Shown: positions 33,815 to 43,929, numbered from the stretch's first letter. The stretch: DNA of 64,000 nucleotides from Paenibacillus xylanexedens (GCF_017874615.1 NZ_JAGIKV010000013.1:1-64000), one strand, 5' to 3'. Program-made: numbers and translations. The notes: generated by a model not told the origin, from the letters alone.

Positions 33815-34513
33815 TTATTGGGCACCCGAGCCAAATTGATGAACCACGTAAGGTGTAATTGTAGCAAAACCTTCTGCAAACGGGATGAGACTGCGTTGTC
33901 CGAGCAAGGAATCACGGGCTCTTACACGTTCAATATACCCTTGATTCAATGGCGTCGAGACCGCTCCGTCTCCCAGTTCGAATTGGGAACGATAAGAGAG
34001 CAATGATGTTTCTTTTTGCTCATAGTGTTCCGTAATATCAACAATCAAATCCGTAGGCCCGATGTCATTAATAAAGTAAAAATAAAGTTCCTTCACCTGC
34101 ACGGCAGGCATGTCCGGCATGTAGTTGCGAAGCTTGGCGTTAAATACAGCCTCCTGCACAAGCTTACTGCAATTGACATGATCCGGATGACGATCTTCCC
34201 AATACGGAGCAAACACCATCCGAGGGGCATGACGCCGTATCTCAGCCGTCACCGCCTGTACATGTTCAGGCGTAAGATATAAGCCACGATCAGGAAGCCC
34301 CAGATTCGTTCGACACGAAAGACCGAGGACGCGGGAGGCTTGCTCCGCTTCCTCGGTTCTGCGCTCTACTGTTCCGTTGGAAGACATCTCAGCACGAGTC
34401 AGATCACACACGCCTACTTTCAAGCCGGCAGCGGTATGCTTGGCAATCGTTCCACCCATACCAATCTCCGCATCGTCTGCATGTGCTCCAAAGATGAGAA
34501 TATCCAGACTCAT
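33815..34513 (-). CDS. bshB1: Bacillithiol biosynthesis deacetylase BshB1
   Basis: Zinc-dependent removal of acetyl from GlcNAc-malate, the second bacillithiol step. The 232-residue LmbE-like protein has the metal motif [13 protein letters not shown] and the second His pair in DRHPDHVNC. The ATG overlaps the mgsA stop (ATGA). bshC is not in the window. Confidence 0.95.
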   Translation of the reverse strand: MSLDILIFGAHADDAEIGMGGTIAKHTAAGLKVGVCDLTRAEMSSNGTVERRTEEAEQASRVLGLSCRTNLGLPDRGLYLTPEHVQAVTAEIRRHAPRMVFAPYWEDRHPDHVNCSKLVQEAVFNAKLRNYMPDMPAVQVKELYFYFINDIGPTDLIVDITEHYEQKETSLLSYRSQFELGDGAVSTPLNQGYIERVRARDSLLGQRSLIPFAEGFATITPYVVHQFGSGAQ

Positions 34514-34950
34514 TCGGAATCACCCGAATTCAATCCAGCCTCCGGCTTGTACTTATGTACCAGCTCTCTCCAGGCAAAATCGCCACGATCCAGAGCTTTA
34601 ACCAGAATCTCAGCAGTTGCGATATTGGTGGCAAGTGGAATTCCCTGCACATCACAAAGACGCAGCAACGCATTAATATCCGGCTCGTGAGGTTGTGCCA
34701 TCAGTGGATCGCGCAAGAAAATAATCAGATCCATCTCATTTTGCGCAACCAAAGCTCCAATCTGCTGATCTCCGCCCAGTGGGCCTGATTCGAATCGATG
34801 AATCTTCAGCGACGTTCCTTCCATAATACGAAGGCCTGTTGTTCCTGTAGAATATAATTGATGGTCCGTAAAAACAGGCTCATATGCCGTCACGAAGTTA
34901 ACCATCTCTTCTTTTTTACGATCATGGGCGATAAATGCTATTTTCAACAT
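34510..34950 (-). CDS. mgsA: Methylglyoxal synthase
   Basis: Converts dihydroxyacetone phosphate to methylglyoxal and phosphate, an overflow bypass of glycolysis. The 146-residue protein has phosphate-binding [26 protein letters not shown] with catalytic Asp, and [15 protein letters not shown]. It lies between dapB and bshB1. This is consistent with bacillithiol's known part in methylglyoxal detoxification. Confidence 0.96.
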   Translation of the reverse strand: MLKIAFIAHDRKKEEMVNFVTAYEPVFTDHQLYSTGTTGLRIMEGTSLKIHRFESGPLGGDQQIGALVAQNEMDLIIFLRDPLMAQPHEPDINALLRLCDVQGIPLATNIATAEILVKALDRGDFAWRELVHKYKPEAGLNSGDSE

Positions 34951-34961
34951 GACAATCTCCT

Positions 34962-35765
34962 TTAGTCGATAAAGTGGTCAAATCCGTAGATCATTCCTGT
35001 ATACTCCATAACCTTTTGCACACCAATCTTAACACCAGGCATATAACCTGCGCGCTCGTAGGAGTCATGCCGAATTTTGAGTGACTGTCCATAGTCTCCG
35101 AAAACAACTTCCTGCTGCGCGAATACACCAGGCAATCGTACACTGTGAATTCGGAAGCCATTGTAATACCCGCCTCGTGATCCTTCAATCGTTTCTTCCT
35201 CATTCGGATTACCTTGACGAAGTTCTTCCCGATTGGCAGCAATCAGTTCCGCTGTTTTGATCGCAGTTCCTGAAGGAGCATCCAGCTTCTGATCTCCGTG
35301 ATATTCGATGATCTCCACATTTGGCATATGTTTGGCAGCCTGTGCTGCGAATCGCATCATCAGAATGGCACCAATCGAGAAGTTAGGGGCAATAAGCCCT
35401 CCAATTCCTTTATCCTGGCACTGCTTGTCCAACTGTTCGATCTGCTCCGGCGTGAAGCCGGTAACACCCATGACAGGTCTGACTCCATGACGGATCGCGA
35501 TCTCGGTATGTGTAAAAGCATATTGCGGCACTGTAAAATCAACCATAACCTGAGGTTTTGTTTCGGCAAAAGCCATCTCGATATCATCAGTCACCAGCAC
35601 CCCACACTCTGGCAAACCAACAAGGGTTCCTGCATCCGTGCCTGCTCCGGAGCGGTTGACAGCCGCTGCAAGCTCCAATTCCGGGTCCTGAAGTACCAAT
35701 TTCACAACTTCACGGCCCATACGACCAGCCGCTCCGATCACGGCAACTCTGATTACTTCACTCAT
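34962..35765 (-). CDS. dapB: 4-hydroxy-tetrahydrodipicolinate reductase
   Basis: NAD(P)H-dependent step of the diaminopimelate/lysine pathway, also needed for cell wall and dipicolinate. The 267 residues show Rossmann [31 protein letters not shown], the active-site [15 protein letters not shown] and [18 protein letters not shown] precedes the ATG. 11 bases separate it from mgsA. Confidence 0.97.
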   Translation of the reverse strand: MSEVIRVAVIGAAGRMGREVVKLVLQDPELELAAAVNRSGAGTDAGTLVGLPECGVLVTDDIEMAFAETKPQVMVDFTVPQYAFTHTEIAIRHGVRPVMGVTGFTPEQIEQLDKQCQDKGIGGLIAPNFSIGAILMMRFAAQAAKHMPNVEIIEYHGDQKLDAPSGTAIKTAELIAANREELRQGNPNEEETIEGSRGGYYNGFRIHSVRLPGVFAQQEVVFGDYGQSLKIRHDSYERAGYMPGVKIGVQKVMEYTGMIYGFDHFID

Positions 35766-35845
35766 ATTGACTGCATCTCCTCGCTATGTTGGATCATATC
35801 GTTGAATCCATTTCAACTCAAAAGAAATCTTTCCAAAATGAATTC

Positions 35846-36370
35846 TTATTGAATGGATTTCATACGTTGCTTGATTTCCTGTAACATCTGATGCAGTTGC
35901 CCATTCTGCGGGTCCAGCAAAATTGCCTCACGCAGCGCCTGAATTGCATAGTCAAATTCATTCAAATCACTGTAAGCCAGCGCAAGCATAACATGAGCTT
36001 CCACTGACAGCGGATCAAGTTTGACCGCTTCTTGCAGAAGCGTAGACGCTTCCACATAGCGCTCCTGTGTTGCAACACCCGCCTGCTCCAACAGCAACTT
36101 CGCTCTGGAGGTCAATTCTTTTGCTTCCAACGTCTGCAGATGCAAAATATACTCTTCTGTTCCTGGCGACAATTCAACTGACTTGCGCGCATATTCAAGC
36201 GCTGGAACCAGATGTTTGCTGCGGGCGTGTGTAATGGAACAGCGATAATATAACTCCGCATGTTTTGGATGAGCGTGAATGGCTGACTCGAACCAACGAA
36301 TCGCCTGCTCAAAATCATTTTGCAATATACAGCGGTAAGCCTGCTGCATATATTCTTCCGGTTTCATCAT
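35846..36370 (-). CDS. Tetratricopeptide-repeat protein
   Basis: About 174 residues made almost entirely of TPR units (AYRCILQNDFEQAIRWFESA; LYYRCSITHARSKHLVPALE; EAHVMLALAYSDLNEFDYAI). No membrane segment is present. GGGGAGGGG before 36370 sets the start; the longer frame runs back into the MazG-like gene. It lies in the conserved ypjD-dapB block, where B. subtilis has no equivalent. Partner unknown. Confidence 0.82.
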   Translation of the reverse strand: MMKPEEYMQQAYRCILQNDFEQAIRWFESAIHAHPKHAELYYRCSITHARSKHLVPALEYARKSVELSPGTEEYILHLQTLEAKELTSRAKLLLEQAGVATQERYVEASTLLQEAVKLDPLSVEAHVMLALAYSDLNEFDYAIQALREAILLDPQNGQLHQMLQEIKQRMKSIQ

Positions 36371-36420
36371 TAAGCTGCCCCTCCCCGATCGGGTGATGGT
36401 ACAGCATATGTAATCTACGC

Positions 36421-36750
36421 CTAATCGGTGTTTTTGGGAGTCCACCGATTGGCATCGCGGGTGTTAAATTTATGCATGACTTTATCGTGCGCCTCAGCCA
36501 GATCAATTCCCAGTGAGTTCGCAAAACAAATCGTGATAAATAAAATATCTCCAAGCTCAAGTTCAATGGAATTGGCTGCTTCGGAAGATTTCTTCGGCTT
36601 ATCGCCGAATTCATGATTCACTTCCCTGGCGAGCTCCCCAACCTCTTCAGACATCCGGGCCAACATGGCCAGAGGACTGAAATACCCCTCCTTGAACTGG
36701 GAGATATACTGATCAACCTCACGCTGCATTTCTGCGATGCTTTTCTCCAT
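36421..36750 (-). CDS. MazG-like nucleotide pyrophosphohydrolase (YpjD type)
   Basis: A 109-residue all-alpha NTP pyrophosphohydrolase. The metal site is visible as EEVGELAREV and, one helix later, ELELGDILF (EExxE...ExxD). Size and position next to dapB match B. subtilis YpjD. Such enzymes hydrolyse non-canonical or excess dNTPs to monophosphates; the substrate here is not known. Confidence 0.9.
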   Translation of the reverse strand: MEKSIAEMQREVDQYISQFKEGYFSPLAMLARMSEEVGELAREVNHEFGDKPKKSSEAANSIELELGDILFITICFANSLGIDLAEAHDKVMHKFNTRDANRWTPKNTD

Positions 36751-36921
36751 GAGAACGGATTCTCCTTTGAAATGATGTCGTATTTGTTCCTAATAATATC
36801 AGTTATTTAGATTCACTTCCACCATCATCAGCGACAAATCATTTTTAAAGAATCAATAAACAGGTATACTAGATGGGAATGATTGCTTCTTCATTCTAAT
36901 TTATCTACAGCGAGGGATCTT

Positions 36922-37791
36922 ATGAGCACTGCCAAAACCTGGATACAAGTTAAACTGGTTCTTCCCATCGTGCTGGGTACAGCCTTATATGCCTTTGGGC
37001 TCCTCTATTTCATTATCCCCAACCAGCTTATGGAAGGTGGCCTCACCGGGGTTACGGTGCTGATCAATTACGCTTTTGGCATCTCACCTTCACTTACAAC
37101 CTTGATTCTGAATGTTCCCCTCTTTCTGATTGGGCTCAAAATTTTGGGCGGCAGACAGATGATCTATACGGGTATCGGAATCGGGGCATTGACCGTTTTT
37201 CTATGGTTGTTTGAGAAGTTGATTCATCTGGGATGGATTGAACCTTTACATACCGAGAATGACCTCCTGCTCGCAGCCCTGTATGCGGGTGTTACCCTTG
37301 GAGCCGGCCTTGGCATTGTATTCCGTTGGGGTGGAACGACGGGCGGTTCAGACATCATTGCCCGTATTCTCAACCGCAAGTATGGATGGAGTATGGGGCG
37401 AGTATTACTGGGCATCGACTTCGTCATTATCGGGCTCTCTCTCATCTACATCCCTAAAGAAAAAATTCTGTATACACTCGTAGCGGTATTTATCGCCTCC
37501 AAAGTCATCGACTTTATTCAGGAAGGTGCATATTCTGCCCGGGCATTCATGATCATTAGTGACCATGCACCCGAGATTGCGGATCAGATCACACGGGATA
37601 TGGATCGTGGCGTTACTCTCATTCCAGCCATTGGCGCGTACTCTAAACAGGCCAAACACATGGCCTACTGCGTGATCTCCAGGCAAGAGTTCAGGCGACT
37701 GCAGACCATTGTACGTTCCATTGACCCGAGAGCTTTTGTCATCATCAGCGATGTTCACGATGTACATGGCGAAGGTTTCAAAGAAAGCTGA
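36922..37791 (+). CDS. YitT-family membrane protein (YpjC position)
   Basis: A 289-residue protein with about five membrane helices (VLPIVLGTALYAFGLLYFII; GISPSLTTLILNVPLFLIG; GAGLGIVFRWGGTTGGSDII; LLGIDFVIIGLSLIYIP) and a C-terminal soluble DUF2179 domain (FMIISDHAPEIADQIT; VISRQEFRRLQTIVRSIDP). Function of the family is unsettled. It is the only plus-strand gene in the syntenic block, divergent from the MazG-like gene. GAGGG stands before 36922, which is preferred to the ATG at 36883. Confidence 0.88.
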   Translation: MSTAKTWIQVKLVLPIVLGTALYAFGLLYFIIPNQLMEGGLTGVTVLINYAFGISPSLTTLILNVPLFLIGLKILGGRQMIYTGIGIGALTVFLWLFEKLIHLGWIEPLHTENDLLLAALYAGVTLGAGLGIVFRWGGTTGGSDIIARILNRKYGWSMGRVLLGIDFVIIGLSLIYIPKEKILYTLVAVFIASKVIDFIQEGAYSARAFMIISDHAPEIADQITRDMDRGVTLIPAIGAYSKQAKHMAYCVISRQEFRRLQTIVRSIDPRAFVIISDVHDVHGEGFKES

Positions 37792-37807
37792 TATAACACA
37801 GAAACTA

Positions 37808-37874
37808 CAAGAAAACCTCTTTTTACATGAAGAGCCGTTAGCGTGGCTATTCATGCGGAAAGAGGTTTTTTTAT
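37808..37874. terminator. Bidirectional terminator between convergent genes
   Basis: AAAACCTCTTT and AAAGAGGTTTTTT flank a second inner hairpin. It lies between the YitT-type gene (+) and the YpjB-type gene (-). Confidence 0.8.
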
Positions 37875-37910
37875 ATACCACCTATAGACCAGGATCAAGT
37901 TCATATCCGA

Positions 37911-38780
37911 TTAGCGCCGAAAAGGAAAAATCCCCTGCTGCTGCGCACGATATTTACGATATCCGGCGTAACTTAACGTTGCCACAATGACCGAACTAAT
38001 GAGCAGCCCGGCTGCCCTGCGATCAGGACCCTGTACAAACGGTACAAAGGCACTCTCGTCCTTCTCGCGACCAAATAACTGGTTCACCAGTTCCTCACCA
38101 TGGCCCACCATGCTCTTTAATTGAGCCAGATCTGGCTGCTTTGCATTGGTAAGCCCTTTGGTATGAGATAACCAAGCGTCCATCTGAGCAATTTCATACG
38201 GTTCACGGCGAATCAGTGCGGCAGGACGAATCGTCTCATAATGCTCCTCCAGAACGGTGTAGCGGTTTGCCAGTACGGCCGCAGTTTGCCCTTGATTTGT
38301 AGCAGCGGATAAAGCGTCCAGATCGTTTTTCACGATTTTATAATACTGAAGCCATAAAGGCTTGGTTGGATTCGCGAGACTATCTGCTGCAAGTCTGAGC
38401 TTGGCTGAGGACTGCTGAAGGGAAGCATCGTCATTTTTCACCTTCACAACGGCTTGTTTCACTTCGACTATGGTTTCGGACAAGGCGTGAATGCCCTCGA
38501 CTGTTGTTTGTCCCTCAAAGGAGATATGCTCCAGACTTTTACTGATACGCAGAATGCTTCCGCGCACTTCTTCAATATTATTCTCGAGCGCCTGACGATA
38601 CAATATAGCTGCTTCCTCATTAAGCTGTGCAATTGAATTGTTTGTGGACACTTGCTGATCTGAAATCGAATTCAATGCTTCACTTTGTGCGGATACACGA
38701 TATGCTAAGTTCGTCCAAAGCAGCAGAGCCATGAACGATACCACCAATAAGCCAGTTTTGATCCCAAACGTTCTCTTCAT
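37911..38780 (-). CDS. YpjB-like sporulation-associated membrane protein
   Basis: About 289 residues. An N-terminal signal segment (TGLLVVSFMALLLWTNLAYRVSAQ) precedes a long helical extracellular region and a C-terminal membrane helix (AGLLISSVIVATLSYAGY) with a basic tail. Topology and place beside ypjA/qcr genes match B. subtilis YpjB, annotated as sporulation-related with unknown mechanism. GGGAGGG 6 bases before the ATG at 38780 fixes the start. Confidence 0.8.
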   Translation of the reverse strand: MKRTFGIKTGLLVVSFMALLLWTNLAYRVSAQSEALNSISDQQVSTNNSIAQLNEEAAILYRQALENNIEEVRGSILRISKSLEHISFEGQTTVEGIHALSETIVEVKQAVVKVKNDDASLQQSSAKLRLAADSLANPTKPLWLQYYKIVKNDLDALSAATNQGQTAAVLANRYTVLEEHYETIRPAALIRREPYEIAQMDAWLSHTKGLTNAKQPDLAQLKSMVGHGEELVNQLFGREKDESAFVPFVQGPDRRAAGLLISSVIVATLSYAGYRKYRAQQQGIFPFRR

Positions 38781-38874
38781 GGACATCCCTCCCACCACCA
38801 ATGTATGGCGTGGGACAGATCGTTAGAACAAGCAGAGGACGATTCCGTATCCTACTAGACTTATGACACTTCAT

Positions 38875-40620
38875 TTAGAAAACGATACCTAAACCTGTTA
38901 CATTATTTCCGCTTTTTTGAATGGAATAGTTTATACTTTGACCATCGTAAAATTCGATTCTGAGCTTAATTTGCCCATTCGGAACCGAGGCGTTAAAAGC
39001 ATCTTTCAGAAGGCTGAATGTTCCTTCATTGTAGTCGGCTGTAAACTCACCGCCAAACATCATATATGGAAACCAGGAATTGCTGCCTAATCGGTTGCCA
39101 GATAAATCGAAGAGGGAGGCACGTCTTACGTAGGTCCCGTTATATTGGACCGGAATGACGATTCCCTCTGTTATCGTGCCTGCTGCCATTTCAAACACAG
39201 GCGTTGAATATTTGATGATAAGCTGATGCCAGTCTGCGCCTTTCGAGAATACAAAAACCAAATCAGCAATGGTGCCGTTTGAAGCCTGATTGAATTTCTC
39301 GTTTATAAATTCTTTAGAGATCGTAACTGTTGAGGTTGCTGTATCGAATGAATAATATTTTTTGGGGACTCCTTCAATGTGCTTAAAGCTGTTTCCATTC
39401 AGAGTAAGTGGAATTTGGATATCGTTTGCAGCTTGCTGATGAACATAGATTTCATTTAGACCTGTGGAATAGGAAGAACGCTGTTTCATATTAGCCGCTT
39501 GAATGGTGGTTCCATATTCATCATGCCAATCAAAAGGTGGAACTCGCCAGAACGCTCCTGGCCATATCATTGAGCTAACTCCGTATTGGGATGCCTTGTA
39601 GTTCAGATATTCAAGATATTTCCGTTTTTCACCTGACTGCATTTTCGCCGCGCCATCATCAGGGGATAACCAGCCATATTCACCAATGACAACTCCAATC
39701 CCCTTGGAAATTAAGGCATGATTTAATGTGTTAAACATCTGGTCTATATTGCTTCTTGGCGTATCTTGAACTCCATCGTAAAGCTTTTCATCAAAGCCCG
39801 TTCTACCCAAGTTGCCGCTGAAGACCCAGTCACTATAAAAATGCACTGTGGCGATCAGGTTCGGATCGTTCAGCCCCGCGATAAAATGATAGGCTGCGTC
39901 AGCTCTATCCATATCTGCGCTTGTAGAATACGTTGGAATAACAATCATTCTTGTTGCATTATTTCCACCAGAGCTGCGGATAACATCATATGCAGCCCGA
40001 TTAATCATATCCAATTTATCCTGTTTGGTGATGGTTCCGGTATCATTTTCAAAATAAGGTTCATTCATTGTCTCAAACATGACCCGCTCAGGTTCATTCT
40101 TAAAATGATTAGCAAGCTGCGTCCAGAGATCTACATATCTTTTATATTCCTCTGACGCCCTATTTCCATCCCAATTGGAAAGCCATGTCCAGGAATCGTG
40201 ATGAAGGTTAATCATTACATAAAGGTCTGCATCAACTGCCCAATCAACCACTTGCTTATATTTGGCCAACCATTCGGAATGAATTAAATAGTGTCCATCT
40301 GCACCTAGTGTATACCTTGTATAGGCAGTCATTGGAATCCGAATACTATCAAAGCCTTTTGCTTTGGCTGATAATATCAATTCTTGGGTTACTATTGGCT
40401 GCCCCCAGGAGGTTTCGTCAGACAGGGAGAGATCATCGGTTCTAAAACTGTCATAGGTATTGAATACGTTCCAGCCTTTGCCCATTTTCTGCACATATGC
40501 CTGAGATGGAGTTTGTGGAGCGGCATTGGCTTGAGAATTCCCCTCATCAACTTGATATGAAATGGATAGCGCTATCAAAAATACAGTTAATAGTTTTACT
40601 ATTCTTGTTCTTTTCATCAT
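38875..40620 (-). CDS. Secreted GH5 endo-beta-glucanase with CBM_X2 and CBM46-like modules
   Basis: About 581 residues. A signal peptide (RTRIVKLLTVFLIALSI..ANAA) precedes a GH5 catalytic domain with INLHHDSWTW, acid/base Glu in FETMNEPYF and nucleophile Glu in VVIGEYGWLSPDDG. Two beta-rich modules follow (from about IPLTLNGNSFKHIEG, then from about YSTPVFEMAAGTITEGI). The order GH5-CBM_X2-CBM46 is known from Bacillus enzymes acting on beta-1,4-glucans and xyloglucan; the exact substrate is inferred. It is inserted between ypjB and ypjA, which are adjacent in B. subtilis. The DNA looks more AT-rich than its neighbours, with AT-rich flanks, so it may have been acquired or moved. AAGG 8 bases before 40620 sets the start. 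Confidence 0.9.
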   Translation of the reverse strand: MMKRTRIVKLLTVFLIALSISYQVDEGNSQANAAPQTPSQAYVQKMGKGWNVFNTYDSFRTDDLSLSDETSWGQPIVTQELILSAKAKGFDSIRIPMTAYTRYTLGADGHYLIHSEWLAKYKQVVDWAVDADLYVMINLHHDSWTWLSNWDGNRASEEYKRYVDLWTQLANHFKNEPERVMFETMNEPYFENDTGTITKQDKLDMINRAAYDVIRSSGGNNATRMIVIPTYSTSADMDRADAAYHFIAGLNDPNLIATVHFYSDWVFSGNLGRTGFDEKLYDGVQDTPRSNIDQMFNTLNHALISKGIGVVIGEYGWLSPDDGAAKMQSGEKRKYLEYLNYKASQYGVSSMIWPGAFWRVPPFDWHDEYGTTIQAANMKQRSSYSTGLNEIYVHQQAANDIQIPLTLNGNSFKHIEGVPKKYYSFDTATSTVTISKEFINEKFNQASNGTIADLVFVFSKGADWHQLIIKYSTPVFEMAAGTITEGIVIPVQYNGTYVRRASLFDLSGNRLGSNSWFPYMMFGGEFTADYNEGTFSLLKDAFNASVPNGQIKLRIEFYDGQSINYSIQKSGNNVTGLGIVF

Positions 40621-40798
40621 ACATGTCACCTTCCCTTTCCGAATTATCTTACAAAGCCGATCATTCATCACCTCTTTCAATATTAAGTAATTATGTTAAA
40701 TAATTTCAAAATTCAGTTTCAATTTTATTATAAGGTGCAGAATGGAGATATCCTTAATTTTCAAGCCATGAAATAGCACAATATGGAAACATTTTGGA

Positions 40799-40838
40799 CA
40801 CAAAAAAAGCCACTAAAATAGCGACTTTTCATGAGACA
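40799..40838 (-). terminator. Terminator after the YpjA-type gene
   Basis: On the minus strand AGTCGCTATTTTAGTGGCT forms a hairpin with G-U pairs, followed by TTTTTTTG. Confidence 0.7.
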
Positions 40839-40864
40839 TGTTATTCTCTCTCCAAAGTATGAGG

Positions 40865-41491
40865 TCAGGTACGTTTTGCCTGTCTTAAGGCCAGCCACGC
40901 GCACAGAATGCTCACCAGTGTAAGTCCGAATGTGAAATTACGCACACCATCTACATGATCATAGAGGGAAGCGGGTAACCAAGGGTAAATATCATATGTA
41001 TAATCCATCGTATCGTTCAACAGCGTCCAGAGACCTGCAACGACAAGGGCAGCCCAGCGGAAGCCGAAAAAGCGTACATAAATAAGAGCTTCAATGGCCA
41101 TCGCACTATGCGAAGCAATCAGCATCCAGTCTTGCCAGTGCTGTGTACCACCTTGCATCCAGCCAGCGAAAATAATGGATACGGCCCACACGCCATATTT
41201 CACAGATGTGACCACGGCAAGCGCCTGAATCACATGTCCGATCCGTTTGATGATGATGGACCGTGGTGGGTACAAGACCCATAACAACGCTAAAGTAAAA
41301 AACAAACTCGCTGTTGGACTATCTGGCACAAATACGATCTGCCACATCGGCTGCTCAACCAGCGTCAATTTCATTTGCTCTCCGTACCAGATGTATCCGT
41401 ATACCGTTCCTACCGCATTACACCAAAATAATAGCCACAGGAAATAACGATTGGTTAGAAATTCTCTACTCCAGAAATACGATAAAGCCAC
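40865..41491 (-). CDS. YpjA-like integral membrane protein (DUF1405)
   Basis: About 208 residues, six predicted membrane helices (for example YFLWLLFWCNAVGTVYGYIW; TASLFFTLALLWVLY; VALSYF at the start). Position next to the qcr genes and the sequence type match B. subtilis YpjA. Function unknown. The longer frame from 41587 has no binding site; GGAAGGGG lies 8 bases before a GTG at 41491, giving a normal family length. Confidence 0.82.
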   Translation of the reverse strand: MALSYFWSREFLTNRYFLWLLFWCNAVGTVYGYIWYGEQMKLTLVEQPMWQIVFVPDSPTASLFFTLALLWVLYPPRSIIIKRIGHVIQALAVVTSVKYGVWAVSIIFAGWMQGGTQHWQDWMLIASHSAMAIEALIYVRFFGFRWAALVVAGLWTLLNDTMDYTYDIYPWLPASLYDHVDGVRNFTFGLTLVSILCAWLALRQAKRT

Positions 41492-41601
41492 ATTCCCTGC
41501 CCCTTCCTTCATCAATATTGTGCACGATACAGTGCTGTCCAAAAAACACTTCAAAAAAACCTGACCGCATAAACGATCAGGTTTCATTGGTTATTTTGAT
41601 T

Positions 41602-42486
41602 TTACTGTTCTGCTTTCTGTTTCGCAAGCCATTCGGTCAGATGAGTAATCTCTTCATCCGTAACACCTTGAGCAATAGCATTATTATACTGAGGCTGCAT
41701 TGCATTGTAGCCTTCTTTGATAATGGTCAGAATCTCTTCCTGGCTGTGCTTGTCACCCACACCCCGAAGTGAAGGTCCGCTTGCACCCTTCATATCAGCC
41801 GCATGGCAGCCAATACATCCAGCCTTTTTGTACGTTTCCATTGCAGGATCATCCTGTTCCACGATCGCAACTTCTTCTTGCTGTCCAGGTGCATTGGAAA
41901 CGGGTGGGAGCCCCTGTTCACGCCTCTCCAGCGCTTCTTCTTCACGTTGAATATGTTCAGGTTTCTGTCCACTTGCTTCCAACTCATGCTCGTAGTGCGT
42001 CCATGCTACATTTGTCAGGTAGAATACAGAAATGACCGACAAAATCATCAGTGATGAAGCAATTGGGCGTTTATAGAAACGCCGCTCCTTGCCTGTATCC
42101 AGGAATGGTGCCAGCAGCAAAGCTCCAAAAGCGACTCCGCTGACCCCCAGTACCCCGAGCAGAACGTAATCGCCCGATGCGTATGGATACTTCAAGTACT
42201 GATACAGAAAAAGGAAGTACCAGTCCGGCATAGGAATTACGGATGCGCTCGGATTGGCCGGATAGCCTAAAGGTGCAGGTTCTGAGATCGTGAGAACCAG
42301 AATCCCCACCAATACAACGACACCAACCATCCATTCTTTCAGCAGGAAGTTGGGGATAAAGGCTTCTGATTTGCCGGGATACGCCGTGTAATCAGGAGGG
42401 GTAATGAAACCCGCCCCTTTACGGACCCGTGAATCACCGACAAAGATAACCTTTTCCTCATCATCCTTCTTATGTCCGTGAGCCAT
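41602..42486 (-). CDS. qcrC: Menaquinol:cytochrome c reductase, cytochrome b/c subunit
   Basis: A 294-residue fusion of a subunit IV-like part (three membrane helices, beginning near GVVVLVGILVLTISEP) with a C-terminal cytochrome c domain. Haem c binds at CIGCH (224-228), with Met ligand in AMQPQ near 263. It passes electrons from menaquinol through the complex. GGGAGG precedes the ATG. It is third in the qcrABC operon, 21 bases after qcrB. Confidence 0.95.
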   Translation of the reverse strand: MAHGHKKDDEEKVIFVGDSRVRKGAGFITPPDYTAYPGKSEAFIPNFLLKEWMVGVVVLVGILVLTISEPAPLGYPANPSASVIPMPDWYFLFLYQYLKYPYASGDYVLLGVLGVSGVAFGALLLAPFLDTGKERRFYKRPIASSLMILSVISVFYLTNVAWTHYEHELEASGQKPEHIQREEEALERREQGLPPVSNAPGQQEEVAIVEQDDPAMETYKKAGCIGCHAADMKGASGPSLRGVGDKHSQEEILTIIKEGYNAMQPQYNNAIAQGVTDEEITHLTEWLAKQKAEQ

Positions 42487-42507
42487 TGCGATTCCTCCCT
42501 TCTCAGT

Positions 42508-43179
42508 TTATAGTGGTCCCGAAATGCCCTGTCTGCGGATCATGATAAAGTGTCCGACCAGAAGCACCAGAAGCACAGCGGGGAGGAAGAATACGTGCAG
42601 GGCAAAGAATCGGGTTAGTGTCTGTGCACCAACAATCGTACCGCCTTGCAGGAATTCTTTAATAATCGGTCCCAGCCAAGGAACCGTATTGGCAATCTCC
42701 AGTGTTACTTTTGTTGCAAAATAGGCTTTGTTATCCCATGGCAACAAGTACCCTGTCAGCCCCAGGCCCAACATGACGAAAAAGATCAGCATGCCGACAA
42801 CCCAGTTCATTTCACGCGGTGCCTTGTAAGAGCCTGTAAAGAACACACGCATCGTATGTAAGAACATCATTACGATAACCAGACTGGCTCCCCAGTGGTG
42901 CATGCCGCGAACAATTTGGCCGAAGGCTACTTTGGTCTGCAGGTACTCCACACTTGCGTAGGCATTGATAATATCAGGTACATAATACATGGTCAGGAAC
43001 ATGCCTGACAGAATCTGAATAACAGTAATAAAGAACGTCAATCCACCAAAGCAGTACACGAATGCGGAAAAGTGATGAGCCGGATTTACATGCTCTGGAA
43101 CTTCATGATCCGCAACGTCCCGCCAGATTGGCGTGATGTCAAGACGCTCGTCAATCCAGTCATAGACATTTTTAAACAT
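42508..43179 (-). CDS. qcrB: Menaquinol:cytochrome c reductase, cytochrome b6 subunit
   Basis: A 223-residue b6-type subunit with four membrane helices. The haem-ligand histidines lie in GMHHWGASLVIVMMFLHTMR and in FFALHVFFLPAVLLVLLVGH. The conserved Cys near the N-terminal third (VYCFGGLTF) is where some b6-type proteins bind an extra haem. It lies 15 bases after qcrA. Confidence 0.96.
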   Translation of the reverse strand: MFKNVYDWIDERLDITPIWRDVADHEVPEHVNPAHHFSAFVYCFGGLTFFITVIQILSGMFLTMYYVPDIINAYASVEYLQTKVAFGQIVRGMHHWGASLVIVMMFLHTMRVFFTGSYKAPREMNWVVGMLIFFVMLGLGLTGYLLPWDNKAYFATKVTLEIANTVPWLGPIIKEFLQGGTIVGAQTLTRFFALHVFFLPAVLLVLLVGHFIMIRRQGISGPL

Positions 43180-43194
43180 CTGCGTTCACGCCTC

Positions 43195-43737
43195 CTAATT
43201 CACTCGGGTGTTCGGAACAATGTCGCCCAGATATACCCAACCCTGCTCTTCCTTGACTACATACTCATCCAGCGGTTTGGGGGCTACGGCAAGATTCTTC
43301 CCTTCCTTGTCATAGTGCGCGCCATGGCAGGGGCAATGATACTCGTCAGGGTATTGCTTGTCACTATTCCAGCCTACTGTACATCCCAGATGTTTACAGA
43401 TAGGTGAGAGTGCATAAATTTTACCCTGCTCGTCTTTGCGAATCCACGCCACTAACGATGCATTACTCAGATACCAACCATCCTGTTGTTTAAGTTCAAA
43501 GGTGAATTCTTGAGGCTCATTCGTAATTTTGCTGATTTCAGCTACTTTGACAGAGGTGCCTTCTCCCTTATGTTGCAAAATCGGGTCCACCGCAAAACGG
43601 ACCATAGGAAGGATTGCACCGGCGGCCATGTAGGCTGTAGCTCCACCAAGCGTGTACGTCAAAAACTGCCTGCGTGACATCTCCATGCGGCTTGGCAATT
43701 TCAATGAAGCTTCGTGGTGGTCATGCTCACTGCTCAT
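43195..43737 (-). CDS. qcrA: Menaquinol:cytochrome c reductase, Rieske iron-sulfur subunit
   Basis: A 180-residue protein with an N-terminal membrane anchor preceded by a Tat-like twin Arg (MSRRQFLTYTLGG), then the Rieske 2Fe-2S domain with CKHLGC and CPCHGAHYD. First gene of qcrABC. Confidence 0.96.
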   Translation of the reverse strand: MSSEHDHHEASLKLPSRMEMSRRQFLTYTLGGATAYMAAGAILPMVRFAVDPILQHKGEGTSVKVAEISKITNEPQEFTFELKQQDGWYLSNASLVAWIRKDEQGKIYALSPICKHLGCTVGWNSDKQYPDEYHCPCHGAHYDKEGKNLAVAPKPLDEYVVKEEQGWVYLGDIVPNTRVN

Positions 43738-43819
43738 ACTGTCTCCAACCCCCTTTTTCAGCCAACTCTCTCAAACGTTTTCATTTTCATAAATTCCACG
43801 ACTTACTAGAACATACATA

Positions 43820-43848
43820 ATCATATAGTAGCCCTAGAACACCGTCAA
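43820..43848 (-). promoter_or_regulatory. SigA-type promoter upstream of qcrABC
   Basis: On the minus strand TTGACG (43848-43843), a 17-base spacer and TATGAT (43825-43820) lie 83 bases before the qcrA ATG. The AT-rich DNA between it and the next gene may bind regulators; no specific site is clear. Confidence 0.65.
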
Positions 43849-43929
43849 GAATTTGTCACACATTTTTAAGGTTCAATTGTAAGCGTTATTAAAAAATTGT
43901 TGTAAAATTGTCACATTTGTCGCTAAAAA

